Positions 1 through 7,517 are shown, numbered from the stretch's first letter. The stretch is DNA of 32,965 nt from Bacteroidota bacterium (GCA_018266615.1 JAFEAB010000023.1:1-32965), one strand, 5' to 3'. The notes: generated by a model not told the origin, from the letters alone. Program-made: numbers and translations.

Positions 1-1086
1 AAGTTAAGGAGCAGCAAACTGGTGCGGTATGCCGAACCCATGGGGTATGAACCGAAGGAGGTGGCAGCAAAAATTACCAGCGATAGTGGTTGTGATGGAA
101 ATGGACCGGAAACAGGATTGGCGGCCGGGGTTGACTATACGGTTATTGCTCCCGGGAGCAAACAGTCCTGGAATTATGCATATCAGAATATTCCCGCTGC
201 CTGGGGTAAATCAACCGGAGCCGGCGTAAAAGTATTTATCATTGATACGGGTGTGGAGTTTGACCAGGAAAACCTGGGTTCGGCATTTAATCAGGGTTAT
301 TCTGTTGGCCGTTCCATCGAAAGGATTGTAACCTACCCTCGCGCTACCATTTTTGGAATTCCGTATGGTTCAGTTGAAACACCGGATGATGCGTGTGGAC
401 ATGGTACCTGTATGGCAGGCGTTGCCGCTGCACCAAGAGGAGTGGATGGTGCCAGTTGTGGAGTAGCCTATAATTGTAACCTCGTAACCTGCAGGGGAGC
501 AGAAGATGTTTTTCTGGATGGTAGCCGGGAAGTGAAAGGTACTTCGGATGGGTTTACCAATGCGGGTAACCGGAGCGATGTAAAAATTATCAGTATGAGT
601 ATGGGAAGGATTACATCCAGTTCGCAATTGAGGGATGCAATCCGTTTTGCCTATGGAAAGGGAAAGCTTATTTTCTGCGCTGCAGGAACTTCCTTTAGCT
701 GGACGGCAGGATGGTTTGGGGTGATATTCCCTGCCTCGATGACGGAAGTGAATGCCGTTACCGGGGTGCGGGATAATAGTTTCAATACGGCATGCACCAC
801 CTGCCATGAGGGTAGCCAGACCGATTTCACCGTAGTAATGGAAAGGGCTACAGACAGCAGGCACCCTATCACTCTTGCTGCTTTTGGAAATACCCCCAGT
901 ACAGTGGGAGGTTCCTCGGTAGCTACCGCCACTACGGCCGGTATTGCGGCCCTGGTGTGGAGCCGGTATCCTGCTTATAACCGGGATCAAATCCTGAATA
1001 AACTAATTGTGAATGCATCGAATTACCCTGTAAAAAATTCCTTGTTTGGATGGGGTAATATTGATGCCGGGCTAGCCACCAATTAA
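1..1086 (+). CDS. Subtilisin-like serine protease (S8 family), 5' end outside window
   Basis: Predicted secreted subtilase that cleaves peptide bonds through an Asp-His-Ser triad. The frame is open from base 1 (Lys-Leu-Arg-Ser...), so the signal peptide and most of the inhibitor-I9-type propeptide lie upstream; the motif RYAEP near base 25 resembles the end of such a propeptide. Numbering from the GTG at base 22, I see catalytic Asp75 (IIDTG), His127 (CGHGTC) and Ser299 (GGSSVATA). The block that normally reads AAGN, whose Asn forms the oxyanion hole, reads AAGT (Thr223). The domain is rich in Cys, so disulfides are likely. It ends shortly after the subtilase fold with no sorting domain. The stop lies 41 nt before the next gene. 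The family is clear; full activity is uncertain because of Thr223. Confidence 0.9.
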   Translation, partial: KLRSSKLVRYAEPMGYEPKEVAAKITSDSGCDGNGPETGLAAGVDYTVIAPGSKQSWNYAYQNIPAAWGKSTGAGVKVFIIDTGVEFDQENLGSAFNQGYSVGRSIERIVTYPRATIFGIPYGSVETPDDACGHGTCMAGVAAAPRGVDGASCGVAYNCNLVTCRGAEDVFLDGSREVKGTSDGFTNAGNRSDVKIISMSMGRITSSSQLRDAIRFAYGKGKLIFCAAGTSFSWTAGWFGVIFPASMTEVNAVTGVRDNSFNTACTTCHEGSQTDFTVVMERATDSRHPITLAAFGNTPSTVGGSSVATATTAGIAALVWSRYPAYNRDQILNKLIVNASNYPVKNSLFGWGNIDAGLATN

Positions 1087-1113
1087 AGCTTTCGGTTCCT
1101 GGTCATCTCTTGC

Positions 1114-1121
1114 GATATTTG
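1114..1121 (+). promoter_or_regulatory. Possible -7 box of the HsdR_N gene
   Basis: GATATTTG differs at one base from the Bacteroidota -7 consensus TAnnTTTG and ends 6 nt before the ATG at 1128. No -33 TTTG at the usual spacing was seen. Confidence 0.3.
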
Positions 1122-1127
1122 CAGGTG

Positions 1128-1571
1128 ATGATCCGAATTTTTTTTCCTGCAGAGAAGCCAAAACTTAAGACCGAAGGAGGAGTAGAGAAGATATTCTGCC
1201 CTATTCGGAAGAAGTGGCTGAAGGTTATCCCCGAGGAATGGGTGAGGCAGAATATTATTTTATACCTCCATCTCGTTTTAGGGTATCCCTTAGCGTTAAT
1301 AGCAGTGGAAAAAGGTATCCAGGTTGGAGAGTTGAAAAAGCGGTTTGATGTAGTAGTTTATAACCGGGACCACCAGCCTTACTTATTAATTGAATGTAAA
1401 GAAATGAAAGTGCCGCTTTCTGAAGATGTGTTGGAGCAGGTACTGGCTTACAATACGGTTTTGAGAGCCGCTATCATTGTTGTAACAAATGGATTGCATT
1501 GCGCAGCGGTGAAAAGTGAAAACGGGAAGCCGGTATGGCTGAGCGAATTGCCGCTGATGACAGATGAGTAA
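1128..1571 (+). CDS. Stand-alone HsdR_N-type PD-(D/E)XK domain protein
   Basis: Small protein (147 aa) resembling the N-terminal nuclease domain of type I restriction HsdR subunits, but without the helicase part. I chose the ATG at 1128 because the in-frame TTG and GTG further upstream overlap a promoter-like box. The nuclease signature is intact: Asp74 in the RFDVVV strand and Glu89-Cys-Lys91 in LLIECKE, giving D-x14-ExK, with Glu61 upstream in VEKGI. No HsdM, HsdS or helicase gene is near, so it is unlikely to be part of a working type I system. Single-domain proteins of this kind are familiar in Bacteroidota, and I infer a housekeeping DNA-related role. The exact function is unknown. Confidence 0.75.
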   Translation: MIRIFFPAEKPKLKTEGGVEKIFCPIRKKWLKVIPEEWVRQNIILYLHLVLGYPLALIAVEKGIQVGELKKRFDVVVYNRDHQPYLLIECKEMKVPLSEDVLEQVLAYNTVLRAAIIVVTNGLHCAAVKSENGKPVWLSELPLMTDE

Positions 1572-1677
1572 TGTAGATTTGAATCGCTTTTCTCCGGGGT
1601 TATCGAAAAGATTTTTTCCTTCATTTATTATCCTGATCTTTACTTTTTAGGGATAAATATTTCTCGGTAAATCGATT

Positions 1678-2133
1678 ATGAAGAATTTGTATTTTTTTAG
1701 GGCAGGATCTGTAGCGATCTTTTTCCTGACGACTTTATTATTTTCAGGCTGTTCCGAAAACTATTCGAATGGCGAAAGGATTGGCCTGATTACCCAGTTT
1801 TCAAGTACGGGCCTGGTATGGAAATCCTTGGAGGGCGAACTGCACGTAACCCAAACCGGTATGAACAGTACGATGAAGGATTTTGAATTTTCAATTGATA
1901 ACGACCGGGAAGATCAGGCGGTTATCAATCAAATAGACAGCGCTGCCTTTCATGGCTGGAAGGTGAAACTTACCTACCACGAAACCTTTGGTAAAAACTG
2001 GTTCAGCAACCGGGGAGAAACAAATCATTTTATTACCGGAGTACAAATCTTGGACCGCAACCCGGTAAGCAATATTTTTGGTAAAGAAGATAGTGTGCGG
2101 CAGGGTGGTAGATACCATTTATGTGATTATTGA
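1678..2133 (+). CDS. Small lipoprotein, probable C-terminal frameshift
   Basis: Predicted lipoprotein of 151 aa: a hydrophobic signal (about residues 8-24) ends in a lipobox LFSGC with Cys25. The mature part (ERIG, TGLVWKSLEGEL, then HGWKVKLTYHE) resembles a short Bacteroidota family of unknown function, sometimes labelled 6-phosphogluconate dehydrogenase without support. The last 16 or so codons look out of frame. After Gln142, dropping one G of the GGG at 2103-2105 restores a reading of VVDTIYVIIDKSKN that stops at 2147-2149, a much more protein-like ending than GGRYHLCDY. This is either a real 1-bp insertion or a sequencing error. The gene converges on the next one, and the restored stop would overlap that gene's stop. 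Confidence 0.7.
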   Translation: MKNLYFFRAGSVAIFFLTTLLFSGCSENYSNGERIGLITQFSSTGLVWKSLEGELHVTQTGMNSTMKDFEFSIDNDREDQAVINQIDSAAFHGWKVKLTYHETFGKNWFSNRGETNHFITGVQILDRNPVSNIFGKEDSVRQGGRYHLCDY

Positions 2134-2145
2134 TAAGTCGAAGAA

Positions 2146-2982
2146 TTAATTTTTTCCAGTTCTAATGTTTTCCAAATTTTTAAAGTATATTTTAGAGGTT
2201 GTATCAAAAATAATTTTGCTGGCTTCATTCGCCGTTATTAAAGGCAAATGAGGATGGCGGTTGTTTTCTTTCCACTTCTCAAAAACCTTAATATCGAAGG
2301 GAGTTATTTGATTTGAAAGGTTTTCGGTAAGGCTTGCTGATGTTATTGTATCATTATGAAGGTCAATAGATTTAGTTATGTATTCGTTCTTGCCTAATTT
2401 AATGGTTGTAAGCATATCTCCCCGGAAATAAGGAGCATAATTTTCCTTTGATACGAATACCATTCGTTTTACCACGAAACTATCGGCAAAGGTTTTTATG
2501 GTAAAATACCGTTTATATTTTTTCCCGTTTTCTATGCTGTCTGATATCCTTGTATATTTTGCCATATCCCTTTTTAAACCGGTAGAGTCACTTATTCGGG
2601 CATGGAATTTAAATGCAGAGTCGGCAGGCCCCAGTTTGTAATTGTTAACCGGCATAGCGGTATCGTTAAACTCAACATAATCCTGACAGGTATAATTTCG
2701 CAGGTTAATAAAGGTATAATTAAGGGTTTCCAATGTTGCCCTTTTCCTGCTGCTGTCTGCCTTATCTACTAACATTATTGTGTTGAACTTAAAAATCAGG
2801 CTGCTATCTCTGTACCAAAAATCGTCATAGGAATCAGTTACATCAAAAATCGGGTTTACCCAATATCGGAAAAAGTGTAATCTGGCTTTTATCATCTGCC
2901 GGGAATCTGATAAATTTGTTGTGCTGTTACAGTACGAAAAAATGAACAGGAATGATACGAGTAAGATTTTTATATTTCTCAT
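2146..2982 (-). CDS. Exported protein of unknown function, second gene of an AT-rich pair
   Basis: I do not recognise this 278-aa protein. The start is the ATG at 2982, giving MRNIKILLVSFLFIFSYC: two basic residues, a hydrophobic core and a Cys at 18. It is probably a lipoprotein, although Ser-Tyr before the Cys is a weak lipobox. The rest is polar, rich in Asp, Lys, Tyr and Ser, with no membrane segment and no catalytic motif I can name. The ATG overlaps the TGA of the upstream gene (ATGA), so the two are almost certainly co-transcribed and translationally coupled, and may work together at the cell envelope. Base composition is visibly more AT-rich than in the neighbouring core genes, which fits an accessory or acquired pair. 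Confidence 0.65.
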   Translation of the reverse strand: MRNIKILLVSFLFIFSYCNSTTNLSDSRQMIKARLHFFRYWVNPIFDVTDSYDDFWYRDSSLIFKFNTIMLVDKADSSRKRATLETLNYTFINLRNYTCQDYVEFNDTAMPVNNYKLGPADSAFKFHARISDSTGLKRDMAKYTRISDSIENGKKYKRYFTIKTFADSFVVKRMVFVSKENYAPYFRGDMLTTIKLGKNEYITKSIDLHNDTITSASLTENLSNQITPFDIKVFEKWKENNRHPHLPLITANEASKIIFDTTSKIYFKNLENIRTGKN

Positions 2983-4121
2983 AAGCCAAGCTCCTCCGGA
3001 GTGAATATATGAATGCCAGTATATGTTGCTTGTCTTCCGCTTTGGTTTGGATAGATACAATTATACTGTATTTTACCTGTTCCACTTGCCCCTCCTGCAT
3101 ATATGGATGTAGTCACACTTTGACTCTGAATGAAGAAATAGTACAGATGAGTGTGGGTAATTACAATTTGCCCAGGGGGACGAATAACGCCACTTTTATT
3201 CAAAAAATCTATATTGGTATACCTATTTAACGATGGGTTATGTTTATTTCGCGTCCCTCTTATCCGCCAATCAGACAATATTTCCCAAACATTATATCCA
3301 GGTATTTCCACCATTGAAACCATTGTTCTTGTAACAACGGTGTCCACCTTTTCAATTTGCTCCAACACCCCACCGCCACCACCAAAGCCATCCAACTCAT
3401 CACAAAGGCTGTTTGGCGCGCAGGAAAGACAGCCCAGGTCCAGAGTATAATAGTCTAAAATTTCCCCTGTAGTTAAATCATAATCTATGTGCAGCAGATA
3501 CCAATGCGTACAACCATCACCTAATGCTACCCTTGCACCCCAGCTACCTTCGTAAGATTTGATAGCGCCTGCAAATTGTTTTTTCGCAAATTGGTAATCA
3601 TAGAAATTTACATATTGTAAGGTTCCATAAAATCCAATGTTATTATTTATGATAATGTTTGGAATGTCTTTTTGAGAAAAGCCGGCTGTATCCTGTTCAG
3701 GAGTTATTATTCCTAATTCTCCCCTGTAAATGGTGCCAGCCGAATCTTCAAATAAAACAAGGTATTTTTTAGAATGGGAAGATTCGTGAATGGAGTGTAA
3801 TTGATTCAATGCAACGATAATGATAAACTCTTCTTCGCCCCATTCCGAAGCCATTAACTCGCCGGTTTCTATATCTGCAATAATATTATTTATAAATTTA
3901 TTTCGGCTGATGGCGCTATCTTCTGGCCCTTTCTGGCTGTTGAGCCAAATTTTTATATCGTTTTTATTTACAAGGGATTTCGTTCTCTTACGCATTAGAT
4001 TTTCTGGAGACGATGACTGCGACAGAAGAGTTACTTCTGAAATATTCTTATTGCACGAAAACAGTAAAACAGTCATGCAAATAAAAATTAATTTGCGGGG
4101 GGGGGGGGCTAACCATAACAA
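2979..4121 (-). CDS. Predicted lipoprotein with poly-C tract in the signal-peptide codons
   Basis: Unknown 380-aa protein. With the sequence as given the only in-frame upstream start is TTG at 4121, giving MLWLAPPPRKLIFICMTVLLFSC: basic RK, a hydrophobic core and lipobox LFSC (Cys23). The Ala-Pro-Pro-Pro codons come from 12 consecutive C (4097-4108). A better start, the ATG at 4114-4116, is out of frame with 12 C but in frame with 11 or 14. The next in-frame ATG (4076) leaves only seven residues before the Cys, too short for a signal. The mature part has a Cys cluster (Cys204, Cys231, Cys234, Cys240) followed by a run of five Gly (247-251), reminiscent of uncharacterised Bacteroidota surface lipoproteins. 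It overlaps the next gene by ATGA. Confidence 0.65.
   Translation of the reverse strand: MLWLAPPPRKLIFICMTVLLFSCNKNISEVTLLSQSSSPENLMRKRTKSLVNKNDIKIWLNSQKGPEDSAISRNKFINNIIADIETGELMASEWGEEEFIIIVALNQLHSIHESSHSKKYLVLFEDSAGTIYRGELGIITPEQDTAGFSQKDIPNIIINNNIGFYGTLQYVNFYDYQFAKKQFAGAIKSYEGSWGARVALGDGCTHWYLLHIDYDLTTGEILDYYTLDLGCLSCAPNSLCDELDGFGGGGGVLEQIEKVDTVVTRTMVSMVEIPGYNVWEILSDWRIRGTRNKHNPSLNRYTNIDFLNKSGVIRPPGQIVITHTHLYYFFIQSQSVTTSIYAGGASGTGKIQYNCIYPNQSGRQATYTGIHIFTPEELGL
4097..4108. repeat. Homopolymer of 12 G:C pairs (poly-C on coding strand)
   Basis: Twelve uninterrupted G on the plus strand, lying in the first codons of the minus-strand lipoprotein gene. It is by far the longest G:C run in the window. 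Such tracts change length by slipped-strand mispairing, and a change of one or two bases here switches which start codon is in frame. Confidence 0.95.
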
Positions 4122-4135
4122 CCCGTTTAATGGCT

Positions 4136-4166
4136 TAAATATAGATTTTAAATGGGGGATTTCAAA
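4136..4166 (-). promoter_or_regulatory. Promoter of the lipoprotein pair
   Basis: On the minus strand TTTG (4166-4163), 19 nt, then TATATTTA (4143-4136). This matches the Bacteroidota -33/-7 pattern TTTG-N19-TAnnTTTG with one mismatch. The predicted start of transcription is near 4132, upstream of the poly-C tract, so the tract lies in the transcript rather than between promoter boxes. Confidence 0.5.
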
Positions 4167-4346
4167 TTTTAGTGCCTTTTTTAGTTGAAGTTCTTAGGGT
4201 AACATTTTACGGCTTAATAGCTTATTATTTATAGGAAATAGGTGGTTAGCCATTTATTATTACCCCAGGCATTATACCATGAATTCTTGCGCTAAATTTA
4301 AATTCAATTTTGTATAAAAGTATTCTCCTATGTGTAGCACCGTTGC

Positions 4347-4377
4347 AAAAAAAAAGGCTGCTCTTCCGAAACAGCCT
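4347..4377 (-). terminator. Rho-independent terminator of gdhA
   Basis: On the minus strand AGGCTG (4377-4372), an 11-nt loop, CAGCCT (4360-4355) and then nine T (4355-4347; the first overlaps the stem base). It lies 25 nt beyond the gdhA stop. The rest of the 280-nt gap (4122-4401) holds only the lipoprotein promoter. Confidence 0.85.
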
Positions 4378-4401
4378 CTTAAAAAATATCTATAAAACCT
4401 A

Positions 4402-5823
4402 CTATGGAAATATACCCAGTTCAGCGTAGCTGGTAGCAACCTTGTTTATAGCGGAAACATAAGCTGCGGTGCGCATATCCGGGATTTCGGGGTTACTGTT
4501 CCATACGGCCATGATTTCCCGGGTGGCGGTAATCATGCTTTCTTCCAAACCACTTTGAACGAGGTCGATTTCATCCGGGCCCTGGAGGATAAATTTCCTT
4601 TCCTTTTCATTTACCGTTTTACCGGTAAGAGTTTCTATTTGTTGAAGGAGTTCGGTATTCTGATTTTCAGCGAAGCGTTTTTCGAGACGGCCATAACGTA
4701 CATGGCTCAGGTTTTTCAACCATTCGAAATACGAAACCGTAACGCCCCCGGCATTCAGGTACATGTCCGGAACGCAGAGGATTCCTTTTTTAAGGAAAAC
4801 TTCATCGGCTTCCGGGGTACAGGGGCCATTGGCTGCTTCTCCTACAATTTTTGCTTTCACCCGGGGTGCGTTCTCGCCATTGATTACATTTTCTAAAGCG
4901 GCGGGAATAAGAATATCGCATTCCAGTTCCAGTGCATCGGAGGAATTGGCAAGATTGGTGGCTCCCGGGAAATTTAAAATAGATCCGGTTGTTTTACGGT
5001 GCTGGAATACTTCTTCTTCATTCAATCCGTCCGGATTCATGATGGCACCTTCGTATTCTGCTAAGGCGATCACTTTCGCTCCACCTTCCCTAAAATATTT
5101 TGAGGAATGGTAACCTACATTTCCCAAACCCTGCACCACTACGGTTTTATTTTTTACACCTGTGGACAGCCCTAATTTTTTCATTACATCCTCCATCATA
5201 CATACTTCCCGAATCCCATAGAATACGCCCAGCCCGGTGGCTCCTTTACGGCCGCGTACACCACCCTGCGAAACCGGTTTGCCGGTAACACATCCTGCCG
5301 CATCAATTTCTCCGGGTTTTAAGGAAGAATACGTATCTACTATCCACGACATTTCGCGTTCGCCGGTTCCGTAATCAGGAGCGGGTACATCAATACCGGG
5401 CCCGATGAAGTTTTTCTTTACCAGTTCGCTGGTATAACGGCGGGTAATTTTTTCGAGTTCGTAAACACTGTAATTTTTAGGGTTTATTTTAATTCCTCCC
5501 TTACCACCTCCAAAAGGTACATTCACAATCGCACATTTGTAGGTCATTAAGGAAGCGAGGGCCATCACCTCATCCTGGTTTACCTCATCACTAAACCGGA
5601 TGCCCCCTTTGCAGGGTGATTTGTGCTGGCTGTGTTGTACCCGGTAGGCCTCAATCACTTCAATGGTGCCATTATCCCGCTTAACCGGGAACCGCATCTG
5701 GTAAACACTGTTACAGGCTTTGATTTGCTCCAGGATTCCCTGTTCCCATTTGGTGAATTTTGCGGCCTTGTTGAAGCTTCTTTCCACACTTTGAAAAAAG
5801 CTATACGGTTGTTGAGCGGACAT
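4402..5823 (-). CDS. gdhA: Glutamate dehydrogenase (Glu/Leu/Phe/Val family)
   Basis: Cytosolic NAD(P)-dependent enzyme interconverting glutamate with 2-oxoglutarate and ammonium; the substrate is inferred from family and length (473 aa), as leucine or phenylalanine dehydrogenases are shorter. Visible motifs are KGGIRF (72-77), Lys96 in MTYKCAIV, the catalytic Lys108 in PFGGGKGG, Asp150 in PAPDYGTGE, and the Rossmann loop GLGNVG (232-237), with the dimerisation domain N-terminal and the nucleotide-binding domain C-terminal. It starts 32 nt after the ccmD-like gene on the same strand and ends in a clear terminator, so it may be the last gene of a ccm-gdh transcript. Cofactor preference cannot be read with confidence. 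Confidence 0.95.
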   Translation of the reverse strand: MSAQQPYSFFQSVERSFNKAAKFTKWEQGILEQIKACNSVYQMRFPVKRDNGTIEVIEAYRVQHSQHKSPCKGGIRFSDEVNQDEVMALASLMTYKCAIVNVPFGGGKGGIKINPKNYSVYELEKITRRYTSELVKKNFIGPGIDVPAPDYGTGEREMSWIVDTYSSLKPGEIDAAGCVTGKPVSQGGVRGRKGATGLGVFYGIREVCMMEDVMKKLGLSTGVKNKTVVVQGLGNVGYHSSKYFREGGAKVIALAEYEGAIMNPDGLNEEEVFQHRKTTGSILNFPGATNLANSSDALELECDILIPAALENVINGENAPRVKAKIVGEAANGPCTPEADEVFLKKGILCVPDMYLNAGGVTVSYFEWLKNLSHVRYGRLEKRFAENQNTELLQQIETLTGKTVNEKERKFILQGPDEIDLVQSGLEESMITATREIMAVWNSNPEIPDMRTAAYVSAINKVATSYAELGIFP

Positions 5824-5855
5824 AAAGTAGGTTTTTGTTTTTTATAATTCAGCAA

Positions 5856-6071
5856 TCAGTGAGATTTATGCTTTTCAATTTTCGAAATCTTACGGTCGAT
5901 GTAAAACATATAGGCAAAAAGACCGAGAAGTATGGTGAGGCAAACCGCCACTACCACATAAATTTTCCCATTGCTTCTCATAACATCGGCCATCTCCACC
6001 TTTTCCTGGGCCATGGCAGGTATAAAGGCCAGGCAGGCAAAAAGGAAACTGAATACAATCTTTTTAACCAT
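5856..6071 (-). CDS. CcmD-like small membrane protein
   Basis: 71-aa protein with a signal-like segment (1-21, ending AMAQ) and a second hydrophobic helix (about 37-57) followed by a basic tail (RKISKIEKHK). Size, topology and position directly after ccmC match the CcmD-family proteins of Bacteroidota, which stabilise the CcmABC haem-handling complex. It overlaps the end of ccmC by 8 nt. Sequence alone would not identify it; the call rests on context and topology. Confidence 0.75.
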   Translation of the reverse strand: MVKKIVFSFLFACLAFIPAMAQEKVEMADVMRSNGKIYVVVAVCLTILLGLFAYMFYIDRKISKIEKHKSH

Positions 6072-6819
6072 GTAATACGTTTTTATCTCTGTATAGTTCG
6101 AACCGGATCCGGAGGGTAGATATCCAAACCCCCAAAAGAGTCCAGCCTATCACAGCCGGGTAAAATACCATCCTCAGCCTGCTGTCGATATCATTAAAAT
6201 TTAATGCGGGATTCCCGCTGTCGCTACCCGGTGAGCCGGGGTGAAGGCTGCCAACCAGCCTGGGAATGATCCAGATGCTGGGAAATAACATGGCAAAGGC
6301 AAAGATGTTATAAACCGCACTTACTCTCGCCCGTTTGTCAATATCGGTAAAGGATGCCCGAAGTACAAAATAGGCGCCATAAATAAGCAGTGCAATGGCT
6401 GCCCCAATGAGTTTGGGTTCTTTTAAAATATTGGCCAGCGACTGGTGCTGATCGGTTACCCAGGTATAATTAGCCCAAATGGTACCGGTGAGGTAACCCA
6501 AAATACCAAAGAAGGTGCCCACGGCCGCAAAATTGCTGGCATAAATATCTTCCCGGTAATTAAATTTAAGCAGGTATCGGATGCTGTAAATCACACTGGT
6601 AATGAATAATACCATCATACCCATCCACATACAAACGTGGAAATACAGGTTGCGGATTGTTTCGTTAAGAATAAACAACCGGGGTACATCCAATAAAAAA
6701 CCCCCAATTATTGTGTAAATAAGCAGGAGAAGGGATAATATTTTCCACCAGTGTTTGCGCAAAGCAATGGATTTTTCAAATAGTGGCGCAAAGTTATGGT
6801 AAGCAGGAAGAGTTCTCAA
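6064..6819 (-). CDS. ccmC: Cytochrome c biogenesis protein CcmC (haem handling)
   Basis: Inner-membrane protein that presents haem for cytochrome c maturation; 251 aa with about six membrane helices. The two axial-type histidines are visible (His61 in YFHVCMW and His193 in SLHPG), as is the family block RARVSAVYNIFAFAM (163-177). The tryptophan-rich WWD segment between them, usually near WGxxWxWD, is altered: here it runs TGTIWANYTWVTDQHQ and then LKEPKL, with Trp115 and Trp120 but no further Trp and about seven extra residues. It lies 12 nt after ccmB and overlaps the ccmD-like gene. The family call is firm; the altered segment may be normal for its lineage. Confidence 0.9.
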   Translation of the reverse strand: MRTLPAYHNFAPLFEKSIALRKHWWKILSLLLLIYTIIGGFLLDVPRLFILNETIRNLYFHVCMWMGMMVLFITSVIYSIRYLLKFNYREDIYASNFAAVGTFFGILGYLTGTIWANYTWVTDQHQSLANILKEPKLIGAAIALLIYGAYFVLRASFTDIDKRARVSAVYNIFAFAMLFPSIWIIPRLVGSLHPGSPGSDSGNPALNFNDIDSRLRMVFYPAVIGWTLLGVWISTLRIRFELYRDKNVLHG

Positions 6820-6831
6820 AATATTTATCCG

Positions 6832-7488
6832 TTAGTCTTTCCATAAATACGGAAAAAGAATAAATGCCAAAGCGCCAACCGCCAGGTTTAACAACATAAC
6901 CAGGCCGCAAAGTTGCAAAACCGCACCCTCCCTGAATACTTCCCCAAAAGCCGCCCGGCTTAACCGCATCAGCAGCATTAATTGGGGCAGTATTACCGGG
7001 AATCCAAGTATGGCAATCAGGGCAGCATTTTGCTGGGCCTTTGCGGCAATGGCACTCATCAGGGTAAAAACCAGGCTGATACTAAAGCCTCCCAGCAACA
7101 CAATACCGGTAAATTTTAAAGAATCATTTACCGGGTTTTCCAAAAAGACGAAAAACAAGATTAAACTAATCAGGCTCATGATAACCATTAGGATAACATT
7201 GTATATCAGTTTGGCAATAATAAAATCAACCGGCGAACTAATACTGTAGAAATACAGCATCCGGCCTCTGCTTTCCGATAAAAAACTCTTCGCAACGGTG
7301 TTAATGCATACAAATAACTGGATTACCCAAAACAGGCTGTTCCAGGTATTGGGCTCAGGGGCAGCGGGAAATGACAGATATAATACATAAACCGTAGCGG
7401 CAATGTATAATATTACCCCGTAAAAGCTGTGTTTTTGCCGAAGCTCTAAGAGGATGTCCTTTTTAACCAGGGTAGCAATTTTTTGCAT
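6832..7488 (-). CDS. ccmB: Haem exporter membrane subunit CcmB
   Basis: Membrane subunit of the CcmAB ABC-type complex that works with CcmC in releasing haem to the chaperone CcmE. The 218-aa protein starts MQKIATLVKKDILLELRQK, a typical CcmB beginning (amphipathic and basic), followed by about six hydrophobic helices; FLSESRGRMLYFY and the glycine-rich LLGGFSISLVF are family-like. It heads the run ccmB-ccmC-ccmD-gdhA. The ATPase CcmA and the chaperone CcmE are not in the window. A TAATTTTG box ends 4 nt before its ATG, so a leaderless transcript is possible, and an inverted repeat lies about 30 nt upstream. Confidence 0.92.
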   Translation of the reverse strand: MQKIATLVKKDILLELRQKHSFYGVILYIAATVYVLYLSFPAAPEPNTWNSLFWVIQLFVCINTVAKSFLSESRGRMLYFYSISSPVDFIIAKLIYNVILMVIMSLISLILFFVFLENPVNDSLKFTGIVLLGGFSISLVFTLMSAIAAKAQQNAALIAILGFPVILPQLMLLMRLSRAAFGEVFREGAVLQLCGLVMLLNLAVGALAFILFPYLWKD

Positions 7489-7492
7489 AGGC

Positions 7493-7500
7493 CAAAATTA
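7493..7500 (-). promoter_or_regulatory. -7 box directly before ccmB
   Basis: TAATTTTG on the minus strand, an exact TAnnTTTG match, 4 nt before the ATG. No -33 TTTG at 19-21 nt was seen. Confidence 0.45.
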
Positions 7501-7517
7501 CTCATTTTCATAAGTTC

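Noticed and set aside
370..990. Long minus-strand open frame opposite the subtilase
   Set aside because: It mirrors the protease codons; the plus strand shows all three catalytic motifs.
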